From the NCBI GenBank assembly GCA_022495995.1, contig JAFEMH010000163.1:620001-684000 (forward strand): DNA of 64,000 nucleotides, in the 5' to 3' direction. Below are positions 42,936 to 54,085 of this stretch, one piece after another. Source of the DNA: Adenophora triphylla var. japonica. Taxonomy: Eukaryota > Streptophyta > Magnoliopsida > Asterales > Campanulaceae. Each line of letters begins with the position of its first letter. The first letter of the stretch is position 1. The notes under the pieces were generated by a model. The model was not told the origin of the DNA, ran no database searches, and was given only the letters and a program-made list of their open reading frames with translations. Both the position numbers and the translations under genes were made by a program.

Positions 42936-44099
42936 TCAAGAATACAAAGTCACCAACCCGAAATGATAAATCCCGCCTTCTATTGTCGGCGTAGCTTTTC
43001 CGTCTACTCGAGCCGTCTTCAATCTATCCCGAATCACCTTGATCTTCTCCGTAGAATCTCGAACCAAATCCGGACCCCAAAGTCTCGCTTCACCAACCTC
43101 GTCCCAACACATCGGAGATCGACACTTCCTTCCATACAAAGCTTCGTACGGAGCCATCTCAATACTGGACTGATAACTGTTGTTGTAAGCAAACTCCACT
43201 AAAGGTAAATGATCCTCCCAAGACAATTGGAAATCCATCACACAAGCTCGTAACATATCCTCAAGTATCTGAATAGTTCTCTCGGACTGACCATCGGTTT
43301 GAGGATGAAATGCCGTACTGAAACACAATTTAGAGCCCAAAGCTTCCTGCAATGCTCTCCAAAATCTAGATGTAAACCTCGGATCTCTGTCGGAAACAAT
43401 ACTAACCGGAACCCCGTGAAGTCTTACGATCTCCTTCAAATACAACTGGGCTAACTTCTCCAACGAAAACTTAGTTGACACCGGAAGAAAATGAGCCGAC
43501 TTTGTCAATCTATCCACAATAACCCAAATAGCATCCATCTTCTTCGCGGTGAGAGGCAAACCCGAAACAAAATCCATCGAAATTCCTTCCCATTTCCATT
43601 CCGGAATATCCAATGGTTGAAGTAGTCCCGCCGGTCTTTGATGTTCTGCCTTAATCTGTTGACACGTCAAACACTTAGATACATAATCCGCTATTTCCCT
43701 TTTCATTCCATTCCACCAATACCCACGCTTCAAGTCTTGATACATTTTGGTACTCCCCGGATGAATCGCAAACTTGGACTTATGGCCATCCTCTAAAACA
43801 CGCTTCTTGATTTCCGGCGATGACGGAACGCAAATTCTCCCTTGGAAAGTTAAAATCCCATCTCGATTCAAAGCAAAATCCCCGGTTTTTCCCTCTTGCA
43901 CTTGGTCTAAAATCTTCTTCAATTCCGGATCTTCTTGTTGAGCTTCCTTCAAATCACCATACAATATCGGAACGGCTCGAACATTCGCAACTATCACTTC
44001 ACTCTTCAACTCCCGAGAACTCAAGGCTGTCACATACGCCTTTCGGCTAATCGCATCGGCCACCACATTCGCCTTCCCTGATGATAGGATATGACACAA
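42936..44099 (-). CDS. pol: Tekay integrase
   Basis: This is the longest open frame in the window with clear homology (387 codons). The zinc-binding domain has [17 protein letters not shown] and [14 protein letters not shown]. The catalytic core has [20 protein letters not shown] (first Asp), [20 protein letters not shown] (second Asp) and [13 protein letters not shown] (Glu), all three present. [20 protein letters not shown] follows. The last about 20 residues are off-frame because of a shift near 43000, where a CAG-type word is altered. The true C-terminal domain continues at 42519-42890. Enzyme role: integration of the cDNA copy. Confidence 0.92.
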   Translation of the reverse strand: MCHILSSGKANVVADAISRKAYVTALSSRELKSEVIVANVRAVPILYGDLKEAQQEDPELKKILDQVQEGKTGDFALNRDGILTFQGRICVPSSPEIKKRVLEDGHKSKFAIHPGSTKMYQDLKRGYWWNGMKREIADYVSKCLTCQQIKAEHQRPAGLLQPLDIPEWKWEGISMDFVSGLPLTAKKMDAIWVIVDRLTKSAHFLPVSTKFSLEKLAQLYLKEIVRLHGVPVSIVSDRDPRFTSRFWRALQEALGSKLCFSTAFHPQTDGQSERTIQILEDMLRACVMDFQLSWEDHLPLVEFAYNNSYQSSIEMAPYEALYGRKCRSPMCWDEVGEARLWGPDLVRDSTEKIKVIRDRLKTARVDGKATPTIEGGIYHFGLVTLYS

Positions 44100-44599
44100 T
44101 CAAAATCCTTCAAAAACTCTAACCATCTTCTTTGCCGGTTGTTCAACTCCTTTTGGGTAAATAGGTACTTCAAACTCTTATGATCGGTGAAAATCTCGAA
44201 TTTCGCTCCGTAAAGATAATGCTTCCACTTATGCAACGCAAATACAATCGCCGCCAATTCCATATCATGAGTAGGATAATTCTGTTCCGCCGGTGATAAC
44301 TTCCTAGAGGCATACGCAATAACCTTCCCATTCTCGCATCAACACACATCCCAAACCCGCCTTCGAGGCATCACTATAAATAACAAAATTCTCGCAACCA
44401 CTCGGAAGGGTAAGAACCGGAGCCGTCGTCAACCTCTTCTTCAATTCATCAAAACTTGCCTCACACTTGGAATCCCACACAAACGATACATCCTTCCGAG
44501 TCAACCTAGTCAACGGAGTAGCAATCCGAGAAAACCCTCAATGAACCTCCGATAGTACCCCGCCAAACCAAGAAAACTACGGACTTCGGTCACGGCCGA
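44030..44599 (-). pseudogene. pol: Tekay RNase H
   Basis: FVWDSKCEASFDELKKRLTT leads into [17 protein letters not shown] with the first catalytic Asp, then [19 protein letters not shown] with the catalytic Glu, and [19 protein letters not shown] with the next Asp (44140-44263). A one-base insertion at about 44334 shifts the frame; the sequence there is CGAG where CAG is expected from the family. Confidence 0.9.
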
Positions 44600-45560
44600 A
44601 GGTTGCTTCCAATTAACCACGGCTTCAATCTTTGCAGATCCACGGAAATCCCCGAACTCGACACAACATGCCCCAAGAAAGAAATCGCTCAAGCCAAAAC
44701 TCGCACTTACCGAACTTAGCATACAACTGCTTCTCACGAAGAACGGACAAGACAATCCTCAAATGATCCTCATGCTCTTCCCGAGACTTAGAATACACAA
44801 GAATATCATCAATAAAGACCACCACAAAACTATCGAGATAAGGCTTGAAGACACGGTTCATCATATCCATAAACACTACTGAGCATTAGTCAACCCAAAC
44901 GGCATCACCACAAACTCATAATGACCATATCTAGTTCGGAAAGCTGTCTTAGCAATATCATCCGGTCTAATCTTCAATCGATGGTATCCGCTTCTCAAAT
45001 CAAGCTTTGAGTAGATAACGGAACCTTGGAGTTGGTCAAACAAATCATCTATATGCGGAAGAGGATACTTCTTCTTAATGGTGGCTTGGTTCAACAAACG
45101 ATAGTCAATACACAATCGTAAGGTACCATCCTTCTTCCTAACAAACAAGACCGGTGCTCCCCACTGAGACACACTAGACGAATAAAACCTCGGTCTAACA
45201 ATTCCTGCAATTGGACCTTCAACTCTTTTAACTCGGCCGGAGCCATTCTATAGGGTGCTTTAGAGATAGGAGCGGTACCGGGTACTAAGTCAATACAAAA
45301 CTCTATCTCACGATCCGAGGCATAGAGTACTCACTAGAGAACACATCACTAAATTCATTCACAACCGGAACATGAGCTAACTCGGGAGACTTCTTATTGG
45401 AATCTACCACATAAGCTAAGTAACCCGTACACCCCTTAGATAGCATCTTTCTAGCTTTTAAGGCGTAAATAACATGTAACCCGAACATAGATTTATCGGC
45501 ATCAAATATAAATGTAGGCACATCGTGCATAGCAAATGAAACTCGCTTCCTACGACAAGG
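44600..45560 (-). pseudogene. pol: Tekay reverse transcriptase
   Basis: The connecting segment [14 protein letters not shown] lies at about 45310-45370. Core motifs follow: [55 protein letters not shown] and [20 protein letters not shown] (44876-45172). [20 protein letters not shown] (44800-44840) contains the FIDD catalytic box. The thumb reads [20 protein letters not shown] (about 44560-44620). Frameshifts occur near 45310, 44876 and 44680. Confidence 0.92.
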
Positions 45561-45569
45561 CCTACCAAA

Positions 45570-45880
45570 GCATGGCACCGACTCAACCAATCCATACCAA
45601 GGATCACATCAAAATCACGGATTGGTAACTCGACCAAATCCACCGGCAATACATGCCCACATATAGTCACATCACATCCACGATATATCAAAAGAAGATT
45701 CAAGGCTCTCTCCCATAGGAGTAGAGACCTCTAACACATAAGGCATAGATTCGTGCAAGATATGCAATGAGAATGCAAAATGAGACGCCACAAATGAATG
45801 GGAAGACCCGGATCTATAAGAATGCGGGCCTTAACTCCCGAGACAGGAACTATACCTCTAATGACGGCATTAGGATCGAC
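45570..45880 (-). pseudogene. pol: Tekay aspartic protease
   Basis: VSGVKARILIDPG (about 45810-45850) holds the catalytic Asp. The frame is then lost by a one-base deletion immediately after DPG. The flap/second half appears at 45590-45703 as VTICGHVLPVDLVELPIRDF followed by DVILGMDWLSRCHA, the conserved end of the domain. Confidence 0.8.
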
Positions 45881-46932
45881 CTCCCTCGACCCAAAGCAAA
45901 CACACGACCTTGGACTTTATCCTTAGGTTTCCCATCAACATCTCTCTTCACACCACTACCTTGACCCCCGAATCCGGCACTGCCGCTTGCTTATTCTCAG
46001 TAACTTGGGACAATTCCTCCCGAAATGGCCCGGCGATCCACACTCCAAACACTTGCCTTGTTTGCTCCAACATTTGTCTTTCTAATGCCCTATCCTCTTG
46101 CAAAACCCACATGTTGTCCCAAGCCGACCGGAAGTCGCACGATTTGCCTGAGCCGCCACATGACCTCCTCGATTCGCTCCCGGGTGAAAGTCCTCGGCCG
46201 CACTCTATTCTCGTCCCGATCCTTGACCCCGAAATCTGTTCCTGTTTCCTCCTTCATTCTTACCACGATGCTCCTCTATGTCGTTCTCAATCCGGTACGC
46301 CATATTCACCGCCGCTTGGAAATTGGCGAAGTTATGCGTCAACAACCGCTTCCGAAACTCAACTCTTAAACCTTTCACAAACCGATAAACTCGCCTCTCC
46401 TCATCTCGGCACCAAATGGGGACAATATCGGGCCAACTCGTGAACTTTGCCGAATACGCGCTATCGTCATGGTCCCTTGCTCCAGCCTTCAGAACTCGCC
46501 TTCTTTCTTGTCCCTAGTAACCATCGGCACAAAGTGATCTCGGAACTTGAGCGTGAAGTTCTCCCACGTACGCGGTGTCAAATCTCGGTCCCAACCATCC
46601 TTTACCACTTGCCACCAATGCTCCGCTGGTCCTTCCAATTTGAAAACGGCGCATCTCACTTTCTCCGCATCCGTACTCCATAGCTGCGAAAATCTTGTTC
46701 ATAGCCTCAAGCCACCTCTCAGCCTTCACCGGATCCGGATCTCCGTTGAAGCTAGGAGGAGACATCTTCACGAACTTCTCCAACCCATGTTGCCCTTGTC
46801 TACCTAGATTCTCGATTCAAATTCGATTCCGAGTTGCCATATGCCGAAGGAACCCTAACATGTCCATCATCTCGGCGTTTGGATTACCAACACCACCCAA
46901 ACCAGATTCGGATCACCTTCATTTCCCGCCAT
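45881..46932 (-). pseudogene. gag: Tekay gag
   Basis: ATG at 46932 (minus) reads AGNEGDPNLVWVV. After a shift, FVKMSPPSFNGDPDPVKAER and WLEAMNKIFAAMEYG (46690-46783) are typical Retrotrans_gag sequence. A CCHC zinc knuckle, CLECGSPGHFGRNC, is encoded at about 46010-46055. Between them the frame is shifted several times. The gag product packages the genomic RNA, and the knuckle is intact in sequence though not in frame with the start. Confidence 0.8.
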
Positions 46933-47011
46933 TACAACAAACTCCCGCATTAAACACTCGACGTCGCTACCACACACTCTCACTCAGCTAGACTCTACCC
47001 AAGAATTCTAA

Positions 47012-47027
47012 CCGAGCTTTGATACCA
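47012..47027 (-). promoter_or_regulatory. Tekay primer-binding site (tRNA-Met type)
   Basis: On the minus strand TGGTATCAAAGCTCGG begins two bases after the 5' LTR. It matches the initiator tRNA-Met site TGGTATCAGAGC with one mismatch. Confidence 0.9.
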
Positions 47028-47029
47028 AC

Positions 47030-49274
47030 TGTGAGGACCCCGACCCGGAACCTACGCGTGTCCCGAGTTGGAGCGTCCTCAAACTAACCCAAAAACACTA
47101 AACTTTTAAAACTTTACTTTGACTTTCAAACATAAACATTAATGATATAACATTTCAAAAGAACTCCACTCTACTCCACATCGGAGGAGGAGATAACTAA
47201 CTTTGAAAATAGTTAACTGTTTAGTTACAAAAAGATTTAAGGTTATGACGTAGAGTTTAAGGTTTATAATTACAAACTCCAAGAATGGAATTACCAAAAT
47301 ACAATTTATACGTCACCCTAAACATACCCTGACAATACCCCAAAAGATTACTCCAAACTCCTCTCCGTCCTTACTTGGGCGGTCCTCCTGTCTCGGGATC
47401 TAAAACAGTAAAGGGAGAGGGGTGAGAATAAATCTCAGCAAGCTATTATGGATGCAAAGAATATGCCAAATAAATGCAACATATAACAAGTCGCACATAA
47501 CACATTGGGAAAGCTATAAACACATTCCATTACCTTGGTTTACCTTTTCCCGTCTCGAACAAGAGTCGTACAACATTGGGTATAATAATAATACTCCAAT
47601 TACGGTGAGCCGCTTAAGCAATACTCACGTCTTATAAGACCCGTTTTTCGTGAGAACCATATAAGACAAGAGCAACTCGTAAGGCTTGTGGCTCAATACG
47701 GATGCTATACCCCAACCTCGCGCCACAGGAGGGGACGGTCACAGGTATAGCATAATCCGATCACATTAGGTCACACTTCCATAATTGATCGTATTCTGTT
47801 ATACCCCCAACGTCATCTGGCTCACACATAATCAAGCACATAATAGATACTTGAATAAAATCCACAAAAAGGGATAACAACATATCAACATGGTAAACTA
47901 TACTCATGTCCAACCAATATCATAGTGCAACATTTATTCAATACACTATGCAATAGAAACAATGTATATGAACTCAATGTAAGGCAAGGAAGTAGCATAA
48001 ATCCATCCTACAAAGTCATTATACAATAATACATAGCCTCTTGAAAGGTCTAAGGGGAATCTATCAAGTTGGGATCATAATTGTTTAGTTACTAAACTAG
48101 TTTATCTAACGTTTTCCAAGCAACATTTAAGGTACTTCCACTATTCCATTTTAATCACTTAGAACGTCATTGTGAAGCCAAAGTATTCTACTTTAATCTA
48201 GGTTAAAAAGATTTCATTATGGTTCGAGTTTGATTAGGTTTGAATAACTATAAAGTTGAGGTGAGAAAATCTGGCCAGGGGACGACTCGTCCCCCAGGGG
48301 ACGACTCGTGCTCATGAGACCTCCCTCAGAACCTGGCGTCCCCCTATAGGTCACGACTTCCCTTCGTCCAAGGGACGACTCGTCCCTCAGCCCAGAATTC
48401 GTAAAAACAGCAGAAATCAACACAAAAATCCCAAGAAACCCAATGTCCAACCAAATGCATCCTAAGTTATGAACCTAAAGGGCATTTCCAACTTGGGTAA
48501 CTTTAATCTACTCCTTTAACTCCATGAAATCAAGTCTTAAACCTAGATCCATTCAACTTCCATAACTCACAATATTTCTACAAACCCAACAAGGTTCTAA
48601 ATCAACACATTCAACTCCCAATAGTTTTCCCAAGCAAGAAATCACCAACAGAAGAACAAGAACCACAAGAAATATTCATGAACATTCATGAGAAGAGAAG
48701 TCATAACAACTTACATGGATTTTAGAAGGGAAGATTGATCTTGATAGGTTCCTCTAGGAGATTCAACTTCAAAGATGATCTTAGACTTGATTTTTGATGA
48801 AGGAAAATCTTGACTTCAAAGCTTCATGCTTGGGCTTCCATGGGAGTCCTCTAGTTTTTCTCTAGGTTGAAGATGAGTAGTGAGTGAGGAGGAAGGGGGG
48901 AAGGGAGTAAGAGAGTTGAGGTGGGTGTGACACTTGGCGCAAGGAGGGGAGGGCAAGACAATTGGCCCCTCCCAAAATATCTAGCAAGAAGGCTTCATCT
49001 TTAATTTAAATTTAAACTTAACCCAAATTCATCCTACTCACTCAATTAACCTTCTCCCACATTTATCTATTTAATAAATTCCCACTTTTTATTATTTCCC
49101 TTAGTTTCTTTATTTAATGTCCAATAAATTCTTATAAGCTCCTAAATTTACTTTTCACCCAACTTATTCTAATTTAAGAATTTTAAGATATAATTGAACA
49201 TATAAAGATAACATAAATATTAAAAGCATATAATTTAATATTTAAAATGAGTGCCTAGGGTTGGGGTCGTCACA
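47030..49274 (-). repeat. Tekay 5' LTR (2245 bp)
   Basis: It is collinear with the 3' LTR and about 99% identical. The differences cluster in 47440-47830 and mostly fall on CAG/CTG trinucleotides (for example CTGAACAGTAG against CTCGAACAAGAG). Confidence 0.95.
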
Positions 49275-49279
49275 CGACC

Positions 49280-50001
49280 ATTCCCGGATCTGTAGATCTG
49301 AGCATTTCTTTCTTTGAGCTGACAATGCTGGCTTTCAGATCCTTCATTTGTTCGACCATCCAGGCCAGGGTTGGGTCAAGTGGTGGACTTTGAGGCCCGG
49401 TGCCTGGTGCTGCTATTAGAGAAGCAGTAATTGAAGGTGGGAGGCTTGATATATGTGGATATATGGGGGCCTTTTCTGGGTTGTATCGTGGTTTCGTCCC
49501 AGTGTTTTGAGGTTCGTGTATAGGCAACAGGTTGAACTCGGGAGGATACTGGAGGATGTTGGGATATGTTTGAGATGGTCCAGCATTATGCTGGTTGTAT
49601 TGAGTGATGGGGGTAGAACCGGCTTGGCCGTATATGATGGGGGTGCCTTGAGAGGTGGCAATATGAAGCCCCGGTCTGCTGTTTCCTTGATTTGAAGGAT
49701 TCCCGTAGTTTGACGGGGGAGGAACCTGGTTGAAGGTTTGAGGAGCTGATCAGGGAGGATTGTCGTCCTCGTTTAGAATGAAAGTACCGTCTGGTTGAGG
49801 GATAACTGCTATACCCCGTTCATTCAGAAGCTGTACCACGAAATTCTGCTGATCCTCTTTTTGTTTCTTGTGAACCTCATAGGCCCGGATGACTCCTTCC
49901 AGTGTCATATCGGTTACCGATGGCGGGGTTCCGTTCCCGTCACAATTTCTCGGTGAGTCTGACATGTCTGAGAGTCTGGCTGTAGGAGCTGAGGGAACCA
50001 A
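49280..50001 (-). pseudogene. gag: Tat2 gag, N-terminal part (interrupted)
   Basis: A start codon at 50001 (minus) opens a frame reading MVPSAPTARLSDMSDSPRNC. After an in-frame TGA near 49750 the same frame continues through a proline- and glutamine-rich linker (SQTYPNILQYPPEFNLLP) to a helical stretch ending MVEQMKDLKASIVSSKKEML. Immediately afterwards the Tekay element interrupts it. The capsid-like core follows on the far side of Tekay, so this is the N-terminal and linker part of Gag. The early stop makes it non-functional as it stands. Confidence 0.7.
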
Positions 50002-51284
50002 AGAACTGTCTGATGCGGCCGTAACTGTAATTCTGGCGAGTCGCTGACCCAGAATTCTGAACCACTCTCTGTTCGCTACAGGGAATGAAAGGTAGGGCTT
50101 AGGTTTCAGAATGGATATTTGGCTCAGAGCTCTTGGGCTTGTGCAACGTGCAGTTACCGCTTAAGTTTACTTAAAACGCGTTTTCTCAGAGTCCTAATAG
50201 GTTGGAAAAGATTGCTCTTCTTTTTAGAAACTAACCTAGGGCTTGAATAAGTGGATCTCGGCACTACGTTTATAAGCCTCTCGTTTTTTCATCTATAAAT
50301 CGTCTTTTCGGGATGGAAAATCCCGAGCGAGGGTCCTATAAGGCAAGCGAGTTTCATCGACAAAGGAAAAAGTGAACTTAAGGCTAGCTGGTCATGTAAA
50401 CTTTCAACGTATGTGACATGCGGGTCACGGTCGAAGTCAACATCCTTAAGTTAAGGCAGAAATCGTGCCAAAATTTCGGCATGACCTCGCTTGAATCGCT
50501 TGTGCGAGGAGCCTTAGCTTTTGGCGTTGGCCAAGTTATGGCTGGCATGGTGCATACGTTGAGGGTTTGATCACACTGCATCACATTGAACCTTCGGGTA
50601 TGTTTTAGAGGGTATGTTTTAGCGCGGTTCTGGGTCAAAGTCAAGGCTAAAAATCTAAGACTTCGGGTATAGAACGACCTTTGATCTCAATTTTTAAGTT
50701 TGACTTGTGAGGGAGATCCGCGTAAAAGCATACACTTAGGCTTTATGACACGAACTAAGCCAAAAACCAACCAAGGTCTTGGACGAAGTGTGACGCAAAG
50801 AGTGCATGGATTACATGGGCTAGGATGGGCTGTTTGGGATGACCCCGTGCGTGCTCGAAGGGCGTAGGAAGGCCAATCAAGCTGCAGCTGAACGATCACC
50901 CCGGATTGAGGGTTGTAGTGTGCAGTGTACCGAGGCAGCAAGTGTGCGTAGCGTGCGGTGTACCGAGGCAGCAGTGCAAGTAGTGTGCGGTCACTAAATT
51001 CTTTTTTTCTGAGTAAAATAGAGATTTTTAGAATGAGTCTTAAAGAATTTATGCGCAGTTCAGTATATAGCAAGAAAATCAATTGTGAACGGAATATGCA
51101 CGAACATGTTATGATTTTGAAAGAGATGAAAAAGTGACTTCTTTTTTTTTCTTTTTTTTTCGAAAAGAAAAGGTAGCAGCACGAAGTACGGAAAAAACAC
51201 ACGCACACAGAAACGAGAAAGGGTAAATGAAAGTTTGACGCACAGAATGTTTTTAAAACGAAGGAGTTTTGAAAAAACATGTTT
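50002..51284 (-). other. Tat2 untranslated leader
   Basis: This is a long leader between primer-binding site and gag, typical of Tat/Ogre elements. It holds an oligo(T)-rich tract around 51140-51160 and blocks homologous to the Tat1 leader at 4620-5300 (for example the CGCTTGAATCGCTTGTGCGAGG region and a stretch that in one frame reads WLVFGLVRVI in both elements). The long open frame at 50687-51355 crosses leader, PBS and LTR and is unlikely to be a real protein. Confidence 0.6.
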
Positions 51285-51304
51285 AATCCCCAGCAGAGTT
51301 GCCA
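51285..51304 (-). promoter_or_regulatory. Primer-binding site of Tat2 (tRNA-Arg type)
   Basis: On the minus strand the sequence directly after the LTR reads TGGCAACTCTGCTGGGGATT. This matches the tRNA-Arg primer-binding site known from Ogre/Tat elements apart from one base (A for G). It sits two bases from the LTR end, the normal spacing for reverse-transcription priming. Confidence 0.8.
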
Positions 51305-51714
51305 ACTGAAATTACCCGGATCGCGCGCGGAGAACACGGCGAGCGGCTTTCGCACTTGGGCCTCGCTTCGGGAAAGAGAGAGTCGCCACGCCGTTTGGTA
51401 TTATGAGCCTAAACTTTGAAAAGGCTGGTTTGAAAAAGGAGGTCATTTTGATTGGTAGCCAAAACATAGGAAAAAGGCTTTGAAAAGGATTGATTGGTAG
51501 CCAAAACTTAGAAAAGTCTTTTGAAAAGGAGGTCATTTTGATTGGTAGCCAAAACATAGGAAAAGACTTTTTTAAACAGAGAGTGTTAGGTTCGGAGGTC
51601 AGGTTACGTTTCGGGAAGAGTATATGGAGATCACCCGAAATGCCTCGCATGACGAGTCTTTCTACCTTTCTCGAAAAGTGTGCTTGTGTGTGTGTGTGTG
51701 TTCGTGCTGCTTTT

Positions 51715-52170
51715 GAAACTGAGCTTGAATGACAAGCTTTAATCTTGGTTTGAATGACAAACGTTATTTTTGGTAAAAGAGCGTTTGAATGACAAACGTT
51801 GATTTTGAGTTTGAAAAGGAGTTCGAATGACGAACTGGAATCTTTAGTTTGAATGACAAACGTTGATTTTGGTAAAAGAGCATTTGAGTGACAAACGTCG
51901 ATTTTGAGTCGCAAATGAGCGTTTGAGTGACAAACGTCAGTTTTGAGTTTGAAATGAGCATTTGAATGACAAACGTCAATTTTGAGTCTGAAATGAGCGT
52001 TTGAATGACAAACGTCGATTTTGAGTCAGAAATGAGCGTTTGAATGACAAACGTCGGTTTTGAGTTGGAAATGAGCATTTGAATGACAAACATCGATTTT
52101 GAGTTGGAAAAAGCATTTGAATGACAAATGTCAATTTTGAGGGGTTTTGAAAAGGAGTTCGAATGACGAA
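51715..52170 (-). repeat. About 39-bp minisatellite in Tat2 LTR
   Basis: There are about eleven degenerate copies of a unit built around GTTTGAATGACAAACGTC followed by GATTTTGAGT, spaced about 39-40 bp, with one divergent subtype containing GTTCGAATGACGAAC. It lies downstream of the TATA box, so it would be transcribed in the LTR R/U5 region. Confidence 0.8.
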
Positions 52171-52229
52171 CTTCGGTTTTGAACCGGGCATTACGATGTT
52201 ACCCATTTTTATGAAAATGATGGTAAATG

Positions 52230-52540
52230 AGATGCGATCAACGAGTCATTTTGTGACTTGGACATTTGTAAGTAAATACTATCAACAAACCAAACGGCTT
52301 GGACTTGTAAATGACAGTATTAAAAATGCGATATCAACGGATCGAACGATCCGGACGGTAAAAATGCGATCGACGAGCCAAACGACTCGGATTTGTAAAG
52401 ATGCATAAATTAAATAGCAATATCAATGGATCAAACGATCCGGACTTGTAAATGACAATCACTAACCAAATGGTTCGGACGGTAAAAATGTGAATCAACT
52501 GATCAAACGATCCGGACGGTAAATGACAGAAAAGTAAAAA
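52230..52540 (-). repeat. Degenerate repeat in Tat2 LTR (GATCAAACGATCCGGAC)
   Basis: Several copies of a unit like GATCAAACGATCCGGACGG followed by a TAAAAATG or TAAATGAC spacer alternate with related units in which the inner word changes (ACGACTCGG, ATGGTTCGG). Each unit pairs two nearby half-sites such as CGAACGATCCGG. Confidence 0.6.
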
Positions 52541-52950
52541 CGGGACTCGAACGCCGTTTTAACCCTAAATTACTTCTATTACGGAAGAGAAGATGATAAA
52601 GGACTAAAATATATCAAGTCCCGTAGATAGCGTCTCGTCTACATTTTGAGAACTTCGATCGGATCAAAAGTAGCATATGACGCGTAAATCGAGGCAAAAC
52701 GGAGTTTAGAGAGTGAGAGAGTTACAAATGGCTAGGTATTGACTCTTTGGCTCGAGAGGACGTATACGGGATACGATTTGGTGTTTGGAAGGTGTTTCGA
52801 AAGTGTTTGGCTCGTGTTTGGTCGGAAAATGTGGTTTTCAGGCAGATCGAGGCATTTCCGGGGCTCGGGAGGGGGTTTGGTTGGCTGGAACCGTGGGGTA
52901 TGGCTGAGAGTAATAAATTTTTGACCTTATTTACTGAAGGGGAGGGGCTG

Positions 52951-52960
52951 TATTTATAGG
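52951..52960 (-). promoter_or_regulatory. TATA box of Tat2 LTR
   Basis: CCTATAAATA on the minus strand, about 530 bp into the LTR. It is positioned to drive transcription toward the primer-binding site and gag. A pyrimidine-rich stretch surrounds it. Confidence 0.6.
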
Positions 52961-53488
52961 GGGTGAATTTGAAGAACAGGCCGGCCGACCCTTTTCTCAT
53001 TTTGAGGGACTTTATAGGAATTTTGAAAATTGCTGGGACTGGCAATTTATCCGGAAGAACAGGCCGGCCGGCCAGTTACTCAATTTTTGGGGTATTTTGG
53101 ACTTTTCACCCTTGAATTTGATTGATGGAGATGTGGGTGGCTGTGCATGTGTGCCACATGTCTAGCTTAGTCGCTAAGAATGGGTTTTTGCTCCGTTAAT
53201 CCCCGTTTTGACTGTTTTCTAAATAAATGTCCGAGAAAATGTCCGGAATAGTCCCAGAAAGTCTCGAAAATTGCGTATTTCAAGGAAAGTGGTACTTTTA
53301 CGTGTGATAACGTATGTTGAGTACACTTTGAAATCTGGATACACGGGGTAGTCCTGGGAAGTCTCATTGACTCGGAAAGGGGGAGTTAACGGATTCCGGT
53401 TAACTTGGAAAGGGCAAGTTAACGGATTTCGATTAAGTTGGAAACGGCCAGTTAACGGATTGTAACGATCCGGATTTGGGTACTTACA

Positions 53489-53611
53489 CCATCCCAAGCT
53501 TCATGAAATGGTTCTCCTATATCTTGTGTAAATCCTATTTTTTTCTGTGTAAAAGTGGCCAATATGGAATGTAGGTAATATTTGCGTAAAATGCGCATGA
53601 AGTTCATCCCA
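53489..53611. other. Short interval between Tat2 LTR and CACTA3
   Basis: About 120 bp with no recognised feature. It begins CCATC, the presumptive Tat2 TSD, and ends CCA next to the CACTA3 terminus. Confidence 0.5.
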
Positions 53612-53782
53612 CACTACAAAAAATAACTCCTTTTATGACGGTCGACGGACCGTAGCAAAAAACTCAAAAACCGAAACAAAAGGTATTTGTGACGGTTTTG
53701 TGTCCGACTTAATTGCGCGGGTCACAAATACATTGTGACGGGTGGTAAACCGTCATAATTGTTTTTTGTGACGGTCTTTGTT

Positions 53783-54085
53783 ACGGTTCAGAAACAATGC
53801 AAAAGAAACTATGTCATATGTTTAAAAGTTATGTTACGCTTTTTTGCGACGGTTATGACTGTCACAATTGATATATTTATTACGGTTCAGAAACAATGCA
53901 AAAGAAACTGTGTCATATGTTTAAAAGTTATGTTACACTTTTTGCGACGGTTATAACCGTCACAATTGATATATTTATTACGGTTCAAAAACAATGTAAA
54001 AGAAGCAGTGTCATATGTTTAAAAGTTATGTTACACTTTTTGCGACGGTTATAACCGTCACAATTGATATATTTATTACGGTTAT
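53783..54085. repeat. 98-bp tandem repeat, 3 copies, in CACTA3 subterminal region
   Basis: ACGGTTCAGAAACAATGCAA recurs at 53783, 53882 and 53980. Each unit also contains GCGACGGTTATAACCGTCAC, a palindrome equivalent to the subterminal words of CACTA2. Confidence 0.9.

Larger units (their letters stand above)
40246..49274 (-). mobile_element. Tekay-like Ty3 chromovirus (9.0 kb)
   Basis: Minus-strand element with LTRs at 40246-42484 (3') and 47030-49274 (5') and TSD CGACC at 40241-40245 and 49275-49279. The primer-binding site is tRNA-Met type and there is a canonical polypurine tract. The coding order on the minus strand is gag, protease, RT, RNase H, integrase and a C-terminal chromodomain. 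That order with long LTRs points to the Tekay/Del lineage of chromoviruses. LTRs differ at only about twenty sites, so it is the youngest clearly dated element here. Several frameshifts nevertheless break gag-pol, some coinciding with CAG/CTG sites. Confidence 0.95.
1..53488 (-). mobile_element. Tat2: Ty3/Tat LTR retrotransposon, interrupted, 3' part outside window
   Basis: This is a minus-strand Tat-lineage Ty3 retrotransposon. Seen on the minus strand, in order: an LTR starting TGTAAGTACCCAAATC (the same start as Tat1), a primer-binding site complementary to tRNA-Arg, a long leader, gag with a zinc-knuckle-like motif, two protease-like domains, then coding sequence that leaves the window at position 1. 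It is split by a Tekay element (40246-49274) and by CACTA1 (94-36118). About 8.4 kb of its own sequence is visible. RT, RNase H, integrase and the 3' LTR lie beyond the left edge. The base following the LTR starts CCATC, which would be the TSD if the same five bases precede the missing LTR. It is the oldest layer of the 1-53488 cluster. Confidence 0.85.
51307..53488 (-). repeat. Tat2 5' LTR (2182 bp)
   Basis: Read on the minus strand it begins TGTAAGTACCCAAATCCGG and ends TTTCA, immediately followed by the primer-binding site. The start matches the Tat1 LTR start for about 16 bases, so the two families are related. A TATA box (CCTATAAATA, minus) lies at 52951-52960. The LTR contains two internal minisatellites, annotated separately. 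Its partner LTR is outside the window, so no age can be estimated. Confidence 0.8.

Noticed and set aside
50687..51355. 222-codon minus-strand frame
   Set aside because: It spans the LTR end, primer-binding site and leader of Tat2, so it cannot be a normal gene of the element.
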